Assembly (NCBI GenBank): GCA_965208395.1
Contig: CBDBON010000001.1
Location: 1-64,000 of the forward strand
Direction: 5' to 3'
Source: CBDBON01 sp965208395
Lineage (GTDB): Bacteria > Chloroflexota > Dehalococcoidia > Lucifugimonadales > CBDBON01
DNA: 64,000 nucleotides
Every line of letters begins with the position of its first letter. Positions within the stretch are counted from its first letter, which is position 1. Position numbers and translations under genes: made by a program. Positions 14,631 through 23,339 of the stretch are shown in pieces. The notes under the pieces were generated by a model that saw only the letters and a program-made list of their open reading frames with translations, ran no database searches and was not told where the DNA came from.

Positions 14631-15740
14631 ATGAGCCACATGGATCGGGCTCTGTCGCTGGCCCGCAAGGCGCAGGGCTCGGTGAGCCCCAATCCTGCGG
14701 TCGGCGCACTGATTGTCAAGGACGGCGCGGTGGTCGGCGAGGGGTGGAACCGGCCGGCCGGCCAGGACCATGCCGAGGTGGTGGCACTGCGGCAGGCGGG
14801 CCCCGACGCCAAAGGCGCAACCCTGTTCACGACGCTTGAGCCCTGCTGCCACCACGGCCGGACCCCTCCCTGCACGGACGCCATCATTGGAGCAGGCATC
14901 GCCGAGGTGCGCACCGCGCTGATCGATCCGAACCCACTCGTCAACGGCGGCGGCATCGCCCGGCTGCGCAGTGCCGGAGTCCGGACGGAGTGCGGCGACC
15001 GGGCTGACCAGGCCGCCGAGCTGATCGAGGCCTATATCAAGTTCATCACGACCGGCATTCCGTTCGTCACGGCCAAGTTCGCGATGACGCTCGACGGCAA
15101 GATCGCGACCCGCACGGGAGAGTCTAAGTGGATCACCAGCGCCGAGGCGCGCTCCTGGGCGCAGGGACTGCGCGCCGTGACGGACGTCATCATGGTGGGC
15201 GTCAACACCGTGCTGGCAGACGATCCCCGGCTGACCGCGAGGGACGAGTCGGGCGCAGCGCTCTCCCGCCAGCCCATGCGCGTGGTGGTGGACAGCGGGG
15301 GAAGGATGCCGGCGAGCGCCTGCCTGCTCTCCCAGGAGGGGGATACGGTGGTGGCGGCCTCCGCTGTGGAGGAGGGGCGGCGCAGGGACCTGGCGGACGC
15401 GGGAGCGCAGGTGGAGCTGCTGCCTGGGGGAGACGGAACGGTGGACCTCGCCGCGCTGCTCCGGCTGCTGGCGGGGCGGGAGAAGACGAGCGTGCTCGTG
15501 GAGGGAGGCGGGACGCTCATGGGAGCGATGTTCGACCAGGGGCTGGTCGACAAGGTCGCCGCGTTTGTCGCGCCGGTGATCGTAGGAGGCGAGGATGCTC
15601 CGACGCCGGTGCGGGGCGTCGGCGTCGACAGCATGTCGGACGCGCTCCGTCTCCACCGGGTCAGAGTGAGGGAGATCGGCGGCGACGTCGTCGTCACCGG
15701 CTATACGAGAGAGGTAGAGGATGTTCACCGGGATAGTTGA
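14631..15740 (+). CDS. ribD: Bifunctional riboflavin deaminase/reductase
   Basis: 369 residues. The N-terminal deaminase domain has the zinc ligands HAEVV and PCCHHGRTPPC. The C-terminal reductase domain (from about residue 145) has TAKFAMTLDGKIAT and VEGGGTLMGAMF. It performs the second and third steps of riboflavin synthesis, deamination then side-chain reduction. The ATG follows the dcd stop directly and the 3' end overlaps ribE by 20 bases, so translation is coupled along the operon. Confidence 0.95.
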   Translation: MSHMDRALSLARKAQGSVSPNPAVGALIVKDGAVVGEGWNRPAGQDHAEVVALRQAGPDAKGATLFTTLEPCCHHGRTPPCTDAIIGAGIAEVRTALIDPNPLVNGGGIARLRSAGVRTECGDRADQAAELIEAYIKFITTGIPFVTAKFAMTLDGKIATRTGESKWITSAEARSWAQGLRAVTDVIMVGVNTVLADDPRLTARDESGAALSRQPMRVVVDSGGRMPASACLLSQEGDTVVAASAVEEGRRRDLADAGAQVELLPGGDGTVDLAALLRLLAGREKTSVLVEGGGTLMGAMFDQGLVDKVAAFVAPVIVGGEDAPTPVRGVGVDSMSDALRLHRVRVREIGGDVVVTGYTREVEDVHRDS

Positions 15741-16314
15741 GGAGGTCGGCAGGACGCGGGAGACGGGGCAGGGAAGCCTCGTCATCTCCGCCCAGCGGGT
15801 GTTGGACGGGCTCGAAATCAGCGACAGCATATGCGTAAATGGAGTCTGTCTCACCGTCGTCGCCCGCGATCGGTCCAGCCTCTCGGTGAACGTCGTGCCG
15901 GAGACTCTGCGCCGCACCAACCTGGGAGACCTCTCCCGTGGCGATCCGGTGAACCTGGAGCGGGCGATGGCCGTCGGATCCCGATTCGGCGGTCACCTGG
16001 TGCAGGGGCATGTGGACGCCACCGGGACGATACAGTCGATTGAGCCCGACGGCGATGCGCTGATGGTGTCCGTCGCCGCGCCCGAACCGGTGATGCGGTA
16101 TGTGGTCGAGAAGGGTTTCATAGCCGTGGACGGGATGAGCCTGACGGTTGTAGACTGTCAGGAATCCGGATTCTCAGTTACCATAATCCCCTACACCAGA
16201 GATAACACGAACATGGCGTCGGCAAGCGTAGGGAATGCCGTGAACCTGGAGCCGGACATAGTGGCGAAGTACGTGGAGCGGTTGGCTGAGACGCGGTTGG
16301 CTGAGACTAGGTAG
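15721..16314 (+). CDS. ribE: Riboflavin synthase alpha chain
   Basis: 197 residues made of two lumazine-binding repeats. The first starts MFTGIVEEVG with SICVNGVCLTV, and the second has GFIAVDGMSLTVV. It dismutates 6,7-dimethyl-8-ribityllumazine to riboflavin. It lies between ribD and ribBA. The C-terminus carries a short duplicated LAETRLAETR, a tiny tandem repeat. Confidence 0.95.
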   Translation: MFTGIVEEVGRTRETGQGSLVISAQRVLDGLEISDSICVNGVCLTVVARDRSSLSVNVVPETLRRTNLGDLSRGDPVNLERAMAVGSRFGGHLVQGHVDATGTIQSIEPDGDALMVSVAAPEPVMRYVVEKGFIAVDGMSLTVVDCQESGFSVTIIPYTRDNTNMASASVGNAVNLEPDIVAKYVERLAETRLAETR

Positions 16315-16329
16315 GAGCGCAGAGGGGCG

Positions 16330-17535
16330 ATGCCTGCATCTCGAGTCGAAGAGGCGGTCGAAGAGATCAGGGCCGGCCGCATCGTTATCATCGTTGACGA
16401 TGAGGACCGGGAAAATGAGGGCGACCTGGCGATGGCCGCCGAGATGGTCACGCCCGAGGCGATCAACTTCATGGCCACGGAGGGCCGCGGCCTGATCTGC
16501 GTCCCCATGATGGGGCAGCGTCTCGACCAGCTTCGCCTGCCGCTTATGGTGCAGGAGAACACCGCCCGGCTGTCGACCGCCTTCACCGTTTCGGTGGACG
16601 CTCTGAAGGGGGCGACCACCGGGATATCGACGCAGGACCGCGCCGTTACCGTCAGGGCCCTAGTCGACCCGACGACGCGGCCCGAGGACCTGGGGAGGCC
16701 CGGTCACATCTTCCCCCTTCGCTACACGGAAGGCGGCGTGCTGGTGAGGGCCGGGCAGACGGAAGCGGTCGTCGACCTGGCGCGCCTCGCCGGTCTCTCC
16801 CCCGCGGGGGTGATATGCGAGATCCTGAACGAGAACGGGACGATGTCCCGCATGCCCCAGCTCGAAGAGTTCTCGGCAAAGCACGGCGTCAAGATCGTCA
16901 CCGTCGCTGACATCATCAAGTACAGGCGCGAGCACGAGAAGCTGGTGGAGCGAGTCGCGGAGGCCCGCATACCGACCAGGTACGGCGAATTCACTGCAGT
17001 CTCCTACCGGAGCATGGTGGACAGGGACGAGCATCTCGCCTTCGTCCGGGGCGACGTCAGCCCGCAGACTCCGACGCTGGTCAGGATGCACAGCGAGTGT
17101 CTGACGGGCGACGTCCTGGGCAGCACGCGGTGCGACTGCGGCGATCAGGTCGGCATGGCTCTGGCCGCGATCGGACGGGAGGAGAGGGGTGTCTTCGTCT
17201 ACATGCGCCAGGAGGGACGGGGCATCGGCATACACAACAAACTGAAGGCCTACGCCCTGCAGGACAACGGTCTCGACACGGTTGACGCCAATCTGCATCT
17301 CGGCTTCGCCCCGGACCTGCGCCACTACGGCGTGGGCGCTCAGATACTCTCCGATCTGGGCGTGGGCAAGCTGAGGCTCCTCACCAACAATCCCAAGAAG
17401 GTCGTCGGTCTGGAGAGCTTCGGTCTCGACCTGGTAGAGATGGTGCCCATCGTCGCGCCCGTCAGCGACGAGAACAGAAAGTACCTGATCACCAAGCTCG
17501 AGCGGCTGGGCCATCAGCTCGACCCGGACATGTGA
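16330..17535 (+). CDS. ribBA: Bifunctional DHBP synthase / GTP cyclohydrolase II
   Basis: 401 residues. The DHBP synthase half (residues 1-200) has DDEDRENEGDL. The GTP cyclohydrolase II half (from about 205) has the zinc motif GDVLGSTRCDCGDQ and RQEGRGIGI. It supplies both precursors of riboflavin, from ribulose 5-phosphate and GTP. It sits 15 bases after ribE. Confidence 0.95.
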   Translation: MPASRVEEAVEEIRAGRIVIIVDDEDRENEGDLAMAAEMVTPEAINFMATEGRGLICVPMMGQRLDQLRLPLMVQENTARLSTAFTVSVDALKGATTGISTQDRAVTVRALVDPTTRPEDLGRPGHIFPLRYTEGGVLVRAGQTEAVVDLARLAGLSPAGVICEILNENGTMSRMPQLEEFSAKHGVKIVTVADIIKYRREHEKLVERVAEARIPTRYGEFTAVSYRSMVDRDEHLAFVRGDVSPQTPTLVRMHSECLTGDVLGSTRCDCGDQVGMALAAIGREERGVFVYMRQEGRGIGIHNKLKAYALQDNGLDTVDANLHLGFAPDLRHYGVGAQILSDLGVGKLRLLTNNPKKVVGLESFGLDLVEMVPIVAPVSDENRKYLITKLERLGHQLDPDM

Positions 17536-17581
17536 TCCCCGGAGCCCCGGTGCAGAGACGATGGGCCCGGCAGGAGCTCAG

Positions 17582-18055
17582 GTGACCAGGGACATCCAGG
17601 GCGCTCTCGACGGCGGCGGACTGCGCATCAGCGTGGTCGTGGCGCGGTTCAACGAGCTCATAACATCCAGACTGCTCGAAGGGGCCAGGGCCGGACTGAC
17701 GCGTCACGGGGTGGACGACGGCGACGTCACCGTCGTCCACGTGCCGGGCTCGTTCGAGGTCCCGGTGGCCGCCAAGGCGCTGGCCGAGAGCGGCGGATAC
17801 GACGCGGTCATATGCCTGGGCGCGGTCATACGAGGCGAGACCGACCACTACGCGCACATCGCCGGTCAGGCTACGAGGGGGATCGTCGACGTGGCGCTGT
17901 CGACCGGCGTACCTGTCGCCTTCGGCGTGCTGACGACGGACACGGTTGAGCAGGCGATGGAACGCTCGGGCGGGAGCAAGGGCAACGCCGGGCAAAACGC
18001 CGCTCTGGTCGCAATCGAGATGGCCAACCTGCTGCGCACCCTGGCCTCCGGCTGA
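17582..18055 (+). CDS. ribH: Lumazine synthase
   Basis: 157 residues from the GTG at 17582, chosen because AGGAG sits six bases upstream; an ATG at 17561 is less well placed. Motifs are VVARFNELIT, VPGSFEVPVAA, CLGAVIRGETDHY and GVLTTDT. It condenses the pyrimidine and butanone precursors to lumazine and normally forms a pentamer or 60-mer capsid. Last gene of the riboflavin set. Confidence 0.94.
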   Translation: MTRDIQGALDGGGLRISVVVARFNELITSRLLEGARAGLTRHGVDDGDVTVVHVPGSFEVPVAAKALAESGGYDAVICLGAVIRGETDHYAHIAGQATRGIVDVALSTGVPVAFGVLTTDTVEQAMERSGGSKGNAGQNAALVAIEMANLLRTLASG

Positions 18056-18085
18056 CCTGTCGACGTACACCGTCCACCTCTCCTG

Positions 18086-19045
18086 ATGCTTCAGCTTGTC
18101 CAGCAGATGCTCGAAGGCGACAGGAGGGCTCTGGCCCGCCTTTTCACCGTGCTTGAACAGGATGCGGACGCCGTGCCAGCGCTCATGCGCGCGGCGCACT
18201 CCCGGATCGGCACGTCCTACTGCATCGGCGTGACCGGCCCGCCGGGCGCGGGAAAGAGCACGATCGTCGACGGGATCGTCCGAATAGCGCGGGAAAAGGG
18301 AGCCTGCGTTGGCGTGCTGGCCGTCGATCCGACCAGCCCCTTCACCGGAGGAGCGGTCCTGGGAGACCGCATACGGATGCAGCGGCACGCATTGGACGAG
18401 GGCGTCTTCATCCGCAGCTTGGGGACCCGGGGCAGACAGGGTGGTCTCTCACGCACTGTCGCCGCGGCGGTCAAGCTGCTGGACGCATCAGGGCGCGATC
18501 TGGTCATCGTCGAAACGGTCGGCGTCGGCCAGAACGAGTTGGACATAATGGGGGTCGCCGACAGCGTGGTCGTGGTGCTGACCCCCGAGTCGGGAGACGC
18601 CGTCCAGGCGATGAAGGCCGGTCTCACTGAGATCGCCGATCTGTTCGTGGTCAACAAGTCAGACCGGGAGGGCGCCGGCAGGCTTGTGGCAACTATGAGG
18701 TCCGCCTTGGAGATGGCTGCGTCGGACGAGGCGCCGCGTCCTGTCGTGCTGAAGACTCAGGCGGACAGGGGAGAGGGTCTCTCCGAGTTGTACGACGCGG
18801 TCCTGGAGCACAGGCGCGCCATCGAGACGAGCTCGATACTGGAACGGAGACGCCGAGAGCGCCGCCGCCGGGAGCTGTTGGAGACACTCACCGAGTCGGT
18901 GAGTCAGGCGGTAACACGTCTTCTCTCCGAGTCGGAAGAGGTGAAGGAGCTGGAGGCGAAGGTGGAGGCCGGAGAGATCGATCCCTACTCCGCCGCAGCT
19001 TCCATCCTGGAGAAGGCTCCCTTGCGCGCGGATCTATGGAGATAG
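18086..19045 (+). CDS. meaB: MeaB/ArgK-type G3E GTPase
   Basis: 319 residues with Walker A GPPGAGKST, the family switch DPTSPFTGGAVLGDRIRM, SLGTRG, ETVGVGQNE and NKSD. MeaB proteins load and protect the B12 cofactor of methylmalonyl-CoA mutase. No mutase gene is in the window; the gene simply follows ribH by 30 bases. The C-terminal helical region mediates dimerisation in relatives. Confidence 0.92.
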   Translation: MLQLVQQMLEGDRRALARLFTVLEQDADAVPALMRAAHSRIGTSYCIGVTGPPGAGKSTIVDGIVRIAREKGACVGVLAVDPTSPFTGGAVLGDRIRMQRHALDEGVFIRSLGTRGRQGGLSRTVAAAVKLLDASGRDLVIVETVGVGQNELDIMGVADSVVVVLTPESGDAVQAMKAGLTEIADLFVVNKSDREGAGRLVATMRSALEMAASDEAPRPVVLKTQADRGEGLSELYDAVLEHRRAIETSSILERRRRERRRRELLETLTESVSQAVTRLLSESEEVKELEAKVEAGEIDPYSAAASILEKAPLRADLWR

Positions 19046-19069
19046 CGGGTAGGAGTGTTGCCCGCCGCC

Positions 19070-19099
19070 TTGTTCCTATGCGGAGGCCTTCGGTATAAT
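19070..19099 (+). promoter_or_regulatory. Promoter upstream of Tat-signal protein and manC
   Basis: TTGTTC (19070-19075), 18-base spacer, TATAAT (19094-19099). It lies in the short gap after meaB and reads toward the small Tat protein and manC. Confidence 0.5.
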
Positions 19100-19158
19100 C
19101 ACCCAGATACAGATGGCACGACCGGCGTGACGATCTACTGAAGTGAAGGTGGGTGGAG

Positions 19159-19362
19159 ATGGACAGTCCGCGCAAGGCAGGGAAGGGCTACTCCAGAAGA
19201 CAGTTTCTCAAGGGCATCTCGCTGGGGGCGGTGGCTGCTGTCGCGGTAGGCGCAGTCTCCGGCAGGTTCGTCGCTTCGGCTCTGAGCAGGCGGCGAAATC
19301 CTCCCCAGTTCCCGGAGGACTCCATATTCAGGCCTGCCGACGACCGTCACCGCCTGACATAG
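19159..19362 (+). CDS. Small protein with twin-arginine signal
   Basis: About 67 residues with a clear Tat motif SRRQFLKG followed by a hydrophobic Ala/Val stretch and a short polar tail. There is no room for a catalytic domain. It could be a small subunit or chaperone-like membrane peptide. GGTGGGTGGAG precedes the ATG; a GTG at 19153 is also possible. Function unknown. Confidence 0.6.
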   Translation: MDSPRKAGKGYSRRQFLKGISLGAVAAVAVGAVSGRFVASALSRRRNPPQFPEDSIFRPADDRHRLT

Positions 19363-19428
19363 CGCCCATCGCTGAGACTGCCTCCTCCAATCTCCTAAGC
19401 CCTTGATCTCGTAGCGTCCGGGTAGAAG

Positions 19429-20934
19429 ATGCTTCTGCACCCTGTGATACTGGCCGGCGGCTCCGGGACCAGACTCTGGCCTCTATCCAGGGAATATCAC
19501 CCCAAGCAGTTCCTCGGTCTTACCGGTTCGCGGTCGATGGTACAGGAGACCGTGTCCAGGCTCGATGGCCTGAGGGGGGTCGCGCCTCCCGTCATAGTCT
19601 GCAACGAGGCGCACCGATTCCTCGTAGCAGAGCAGATTAGAGAGCTGGGGCGCCGGAGACCCACTATCATCCTGGAATCGTCCGGCCGCAACACCGCCCC
19701 CGCCCTGGCCCTCGCAGCTCTGCGCCTGATCGCCCAACAGGAGGAGGACGGCGATCCCGTCATGCTAGCTATGCCCGCTGACCACGTGATACGTGACGTA
19801 GCGACCTTCCAGTCGGTCGTACAGCGCGGCGCCGCACTGGCAGGTGAAGGCGCCCTCGTTACCCTGGGGGTCGTGCCCGACTCTCCTGCCACCGGCTACG
19901 GCTACATACGTGAGGGCGAGCCACTCGACGAGAGCCGCTCGGCATTCAGACTGTCGCGATTCGTCGAGAAGCCGGACGAGGCCACCGCCCGGACGATGGT
20001 GGACTCCGGAGACTATCTGTGGAACAGCGGCATCTTCATGATGCGCGCCTCCGTCTGGCTGGAGGCGTTGGAACGGCACAGCCCGCAGATCCTGGAGGCG
20101 TGCCGCGCCGCGCACGCCGCCGGATGGTTGGACGGAACGTTCTACAGGCCGGACCCGGATCTCTTCGCCGCATGTCCGAGCGACTCCATAGACTATGCGG
20201 TCATGGAGAAGATCACGGAGTCCGCAGGCGAGCACGTCCGGATCAGCGCCGTCGTCCTGCCCATGGACGCGGGATGGTCCGACGTCGGAGCCTGGTCCGC
20301 ACTGTGGGAGGATGGGGTACGGGACAGCCTGGGCAACGTCGTCCAGGGCGATGTGTACGTCCATTCGGTCCGCAACTCCCTGCTCATCGGTAGCCATCGA
20401 CTGTTGGCGGCCGTCGGGCTGGAAGACCTGATTGTCGTGGAGACCTCCGATGCCGTGCTCGTCGCAGATAGAGACAGCGTCCAAGACGTCAAGGACCTCG
20501 TGGAGAATCTGAAGTCGGAGGGCCGCCAGGAGCAGGAGAACCACCGGAAGGTGCACAGGCCCTGGGGCAGCTACGAGATCCTGGACTCGGGGCCGGGCTT
20601 CCAGGTCAAGCGCCTGACGGTCAGCCCCGGCGCCGCGCTGTCGCTCCAAATGCACCACCACCGCGCCGAGCACTGGGTCGTCGTCGAAGGCGTCGCACGC
20701 GTCACCAGGGGCGACGAGCAGTTCCTGCTGCGGGAGAACGAGTCGACGTACGTGCCGGTCGGCGTGCGCCACCGGCTGGAAAACCCGGAGGCATCCTCGC
20801 TCGAGATCATCGAGGTTCAGTCAGGAGACTACCTCGGCGAAGACGATATCGTCCGTTTCGAAGACCGCTACAACCGTCACCAGCCTGGACGTCAGGACGC
20901 TGCCCCCGTCGAATCTCTCGACAGCCTGGACTAG
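19429..20934 (+). CDS. manC: Mannose-1-phosphate guanylyltransferase / mannose-6-phosphate isomerase
   Basis: 501 residues, full-length type II enzyme. The N-terminal nucleotidyltransferase has LAGGSGTRLWPLSR and FVEKPDE. The C-terminal cupin isomerase domain begins near residue 380 with HRPWGSYE and has QMHHHRAEHWVVVEG as metal site. It makes GDP-mannose for surface polysaccharide. No other sugar gene is adjacent. Confidence 0.93.
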   Translation: MLLHPVILAGGSGTRLWPLSREYHPKQFLGLTGSRSMVQETVSRLDGLRGVAPPVIVCNEAHRFLVAEQIRELGRRRPTIILESSGRNTAPALALAALRLIAQQEEDGDPVMLAMPADHVIRDVATFQSVVQRGAALAGEGALVTLGVVPDSPATGYGYIREGEPLDESRSAFRLSRFVEKPDEATARTMVDSGDYLWNSGIFMMRASVWLEALERHSPQILEACRAAHAAGWLDGTFYRPDPDLFAACPSDSIDYAVMEKITESAGEHVRISAVVLPMDAGWSDVGAWSALWEDGVRDSLGNVVQGDVYVHSVRNSLLIGSHRLLAAVGLEDLIVVETSDAVLVADRDSVQDVKDLVENLKSEGRQEQENHRKVHRPWGSYEILDSGPGFQVKRLTVSPGAALSLQMHHHRAEHWVVVEGVARVTRGDEQFLLRENESTYVPVGVRHRLENPEASSLEIIEVQSGDYLGEDDIVRFEDRYNRHQPGRQDAAPVESLDSLD

Positions 20935-21058
20935 GCCATCCCCCGTAGACTGTCCCACTGGTGCACCTCCGACGTTGACGATGTAGAATGGTCGAAACCG
21001 ATTGTCGAGGCGTGCCGGTCCCATTCGAGCCGACCGTCCCCGGCCACCAGAGAGGGTG

Positions 21059-22261
21059 ATGAAATTGGCCCAAGAGCCGGTACCGCAGTCCAGGATCCCG
21101 ACCGTTCCGCCGCGCATTCTCCTGGGCCCGGGCCCCAGCATGGTCCATCCGAGGGTGCTGCAGGCGATGATGTCCGACATGATCGGATACCTCGACCCCG
21201 ACTTCATCCTCATCATGGAGGAGGTGTCCGACCTCCTGAAGCGCGTCTTCCAAACGGACGAGTCGCTGACGATGGCCCTCTCCGGCACCGGCTCCGCCGG
21301 CATGGAGGCCGGCTTCAGCAGCCTGCTCGAGCCGGGCGACACGGTAGTCCACTGCGTCAACGGCTTCTTCTCGGAGCGGATGTTCGATATGGCAGGGCGT
21401 GTGGGAGCCAATGTCGTCCCTCTCAGGGCCGAATGGGGACGGCCCTTCCCGGAGGAGATGCTCGAAGCGGAGCTGAAGAACCGGGGCGATGTCAAGCTCA
21501 TCACGGCCATACACGCTGAGACCTCGACCGGGATCAGGCAGCCGCTCACTGCGCTGTCGAAGCTGGCCAGGGAGCACGACGCACTGTTCATGGTCGATGC
21601 GGTCACCTCGCTCGGCGGCAACGAGGTCGCCGTCGACGACTGGGACATAGACTACTGCTACTCCGCCACCCAGAAGTGCCTGGGCGGCCCTCCGGGACTC
21701 TCGCCCGTCGCGGTGAGCCCCCGGGCGCTTGAGGCTGCGAAGACGCGCGACACGAAGCCGGTCTCCTGGTATCTTGACCTCACTCTCAACGCCAACTACT
21801 GGGGCTTCGAGCGCGTCTATCACCACACCGCCCCCGTGAGCATGATCCTCGCGCTGAGGGAGGGTCTGAAGATCGTGCTCGAAGAGGGACTCCAGGCGAG
21901 GTTCGAGCGGCACCACCGCAACGCGGTCGCGCTCTGGGCTGGTCTCGAGGCGCTCGGTCTCGATCTGGTGGCTGAGGAGCAGTACCGGCTCGACCAGATC
22001 ACTCCGGTCTGGATACCGGAGGGCGTGGACGACGACGAGATGCGACGGATCCTGCTCAGGGAGTACGGCATCGAGGTCGGGAAGGGGCTGGGCCAGTTCG
22101 CCGGCAGGGTGTGGCGCATAGGCCTGATGGGAGAGTCGAGCAAGGCCCAGTATGTCCTCGCCCTGCTCTCCGCGATGGAAGATATACTCCCACGCCTGGG
22201 GTACGAGGCGCCCTACGGCGCCGGAGTCGCCGCCGCGAGCAGGTCACTCGCCGCCGGCTAG
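21059..22261 (+). CDS. Class V aminotransferase (alanine/serine-glyoxylate type)
   Basis: 400 residues from ATG 21059, preceded by GAGAGGG; a TTG at 21002 is in frame but poorly supported. It has the fold-type I PLP pattern: LLGPGPSMVHPRVL, SGTGSAGMEAG, VDAVTSLGG and the PLP lysine in SATQKCLGGPPG. Members interconvert glyoxylate/glycine with alanine or serine; the substrate is not determinable from sequence alone. Confidence 0.88.
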   Translation: MKLAQEPVPQSRIPTVPPRILLGPGPSMVHPRVLQAMMSDMIGYLDPDFILIMEEVSDLLKRVFQTDESLTMALSGTGSAGMEAGFSSLLEPGDTVVHCVNGFFSERMFDMAGRVGANVVPLRAEWGRPFPEEMLEAELKNRGDVKLITAIHAETSTGIRQPLTALSKLAREHDALFMVDAVTSLGGNEVAVDDWDIDYCYSATQKCLGGPPGLSPVAVSPRALEAAKTRDTKPVSWYLDLTLNANYWGFERVYHHTAPVSMILALREGLKIVLEEGLQARFERHHRNAVALWAGLEALGLDLVAEEQYRLDQITPVWIPEGVDDDEMRRILLREYGIEVGKGLGQFAGRVWRIGLMGESSKAQYVLALLSAMEDILPRLGYEAPYGAGVAAASRSLAAG

Positions 22262-22285
22262 GACGCCCTGCTCCGACGATTGCCC

Positions 22286-22474
22286 ATGAAAGATTTACCG
22301 CTGATCTTTCCGCTGTCGCTGCTGGTGATTGTGCTATTGAGCGTATTCACAGGCGCGTACGCCATTGCTGAAAACGCCCTTGACACGCAGACGACAGCAG
22401 CCGGGACGGTTGTACAGGAGGCCGATATCCAATGGTTCGAGAAGGGGTCCATATGGCTGTGCCCGCTCCACTAA
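22286..22474 (+). CDS. Possible small membrane protein
   Basis: A 62-residue frame with one strong hydrophobic segment (IFPLSLLVIVLLSVFTGAY) and a polar tail, in lower-GC sequence than its neighbours. No ribosome site is visible, and it lies between a class V aminotransferase and an SDR gene. It could be real or a remnant. I do not recognise it. Confidence 0.35.
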   Translation: MKDLPLIFPLSLLVIVLLSVFTGAYAIAENALDTQTTAAGTVVQEADIQWFEKGSIWLCPLH

Positions 22475-22498
22475 GATCCCCGTTCTGGCGCTCTTGCC

Positions 22499-23248
22499 AT
22501 GACTCGATTTGACGATCAGGTAGCCATCGTCACCGGCGCGGCCACCGGGATCGGCTACGGGATAGCCAGGCGCCTCGCGGCGGAGGGTACTCGGCTAGTC
22601 ATGGTCGACGTCGACGGCAACCTGGGTGAGCAGTCGGCGAGCGAGCTGGCGGCCCGTGGGACGGACGTGCGTCTGGAGGTCGGCGACGCCGCCGAGCCCG
22701 AGGTGGCTGACCGCGCCGTAAGGCAGGCGATAGACGCCTGGGGACGCATCGACGTCCTCATCAACAACGCCGGCATCATAGGCATAACCGGCAACGTGTG
22801 GGAGCTGCCCGCCGACGAGATGGACCGCGTCTATCGCACGAACCTCCGCTCCGTATATCTCTTCTGCCGGGCAGTCATCCCGCACATGCTGGAGCGGGAC
22901 TACGGGCGCATCGTCAACGTCGCCTCCATTGCGGGCAAGGAGGGCAACCCCCGAATGGTGCCCTACTCCTCCACGAAGGCCGCCGTCATAGGATTGACCA
23001 AGTCGGTCGGCAGGGAGCTGGCGCTCACCGGTGTCCGGGTCAACTGCGTCACGCCCGCGGTGATTCAGACCCGCATGCTCGAAGGCACCACGCCGGAGCA
23101 GATCGCCTACATGGTGGGGCGCGTACCCATGAACCGGCTGGGCGAGGTCGACGAGGTAGCCGCGCTGGCGGCGTGGCTAGCCTCCTCCGAGTGCTCTTTC
23201 AGCACCGGCGCAGTCTTCGACATCAGCGGGGGCCGCGCGACCTACTAG
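22499..23248 (+). CDS. Short-chain dehydrogenase/reductase
   Basis: 249 residues, classical SDR. NAD(P) site TGAATGIGYGIA, NNAG, catalytic Ser in NVASIAG and YSSTK as Tyr/Lys. An aspartate (VDVDG) after the second strand favours NAD. FabG-like, but the context of catabolic aminotransferases suggests an alcohol or hydroxy-acid oxidation, not fatty-acid synthesis. Confidence 0.9.
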   Translation: MTRFDDQVAIVTGAATGIGYGIARRLAAEGTRLVMVDVDGNLGEQSASELAARGTDVRLEVGDAAEPEVADRAVRQAIDAWGRIDVLINNAGIIGITGNVWELPADEMDRVYRTNLRSVYLFCRAVIPHMLERDYGRIVNVASIAGKEGNPRMVPYSSTKAAVIGLTKSVGRELALTGVRVNCVTPAVIQTRMLEGTTPEQIAYMVGRVPMNRLGEVDEVAALAAWLASSECSFSTGAVFDISGGRATY

Positions 23249-23281
23249 AAGGCCGGTGTAGTCCGCAGTCGCGCGAGCCTA

Positions 23282-23287
23282 TATAAT
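23282..23287 (+). promoter_or_regulatory. Candidate -10 box for first class III aminotransferase
   Basis: TATAAT about 50 bases before the ATG, in an otherwise GC-rich gap. No good -35 is seen. Confidence 0.35.
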
Positions 23288-23339
23288 ACCCGCCACCAAC
23301 GCGAAACCGCCGGGAGTCTCGCCCCCAGGAGGAGAGAAG

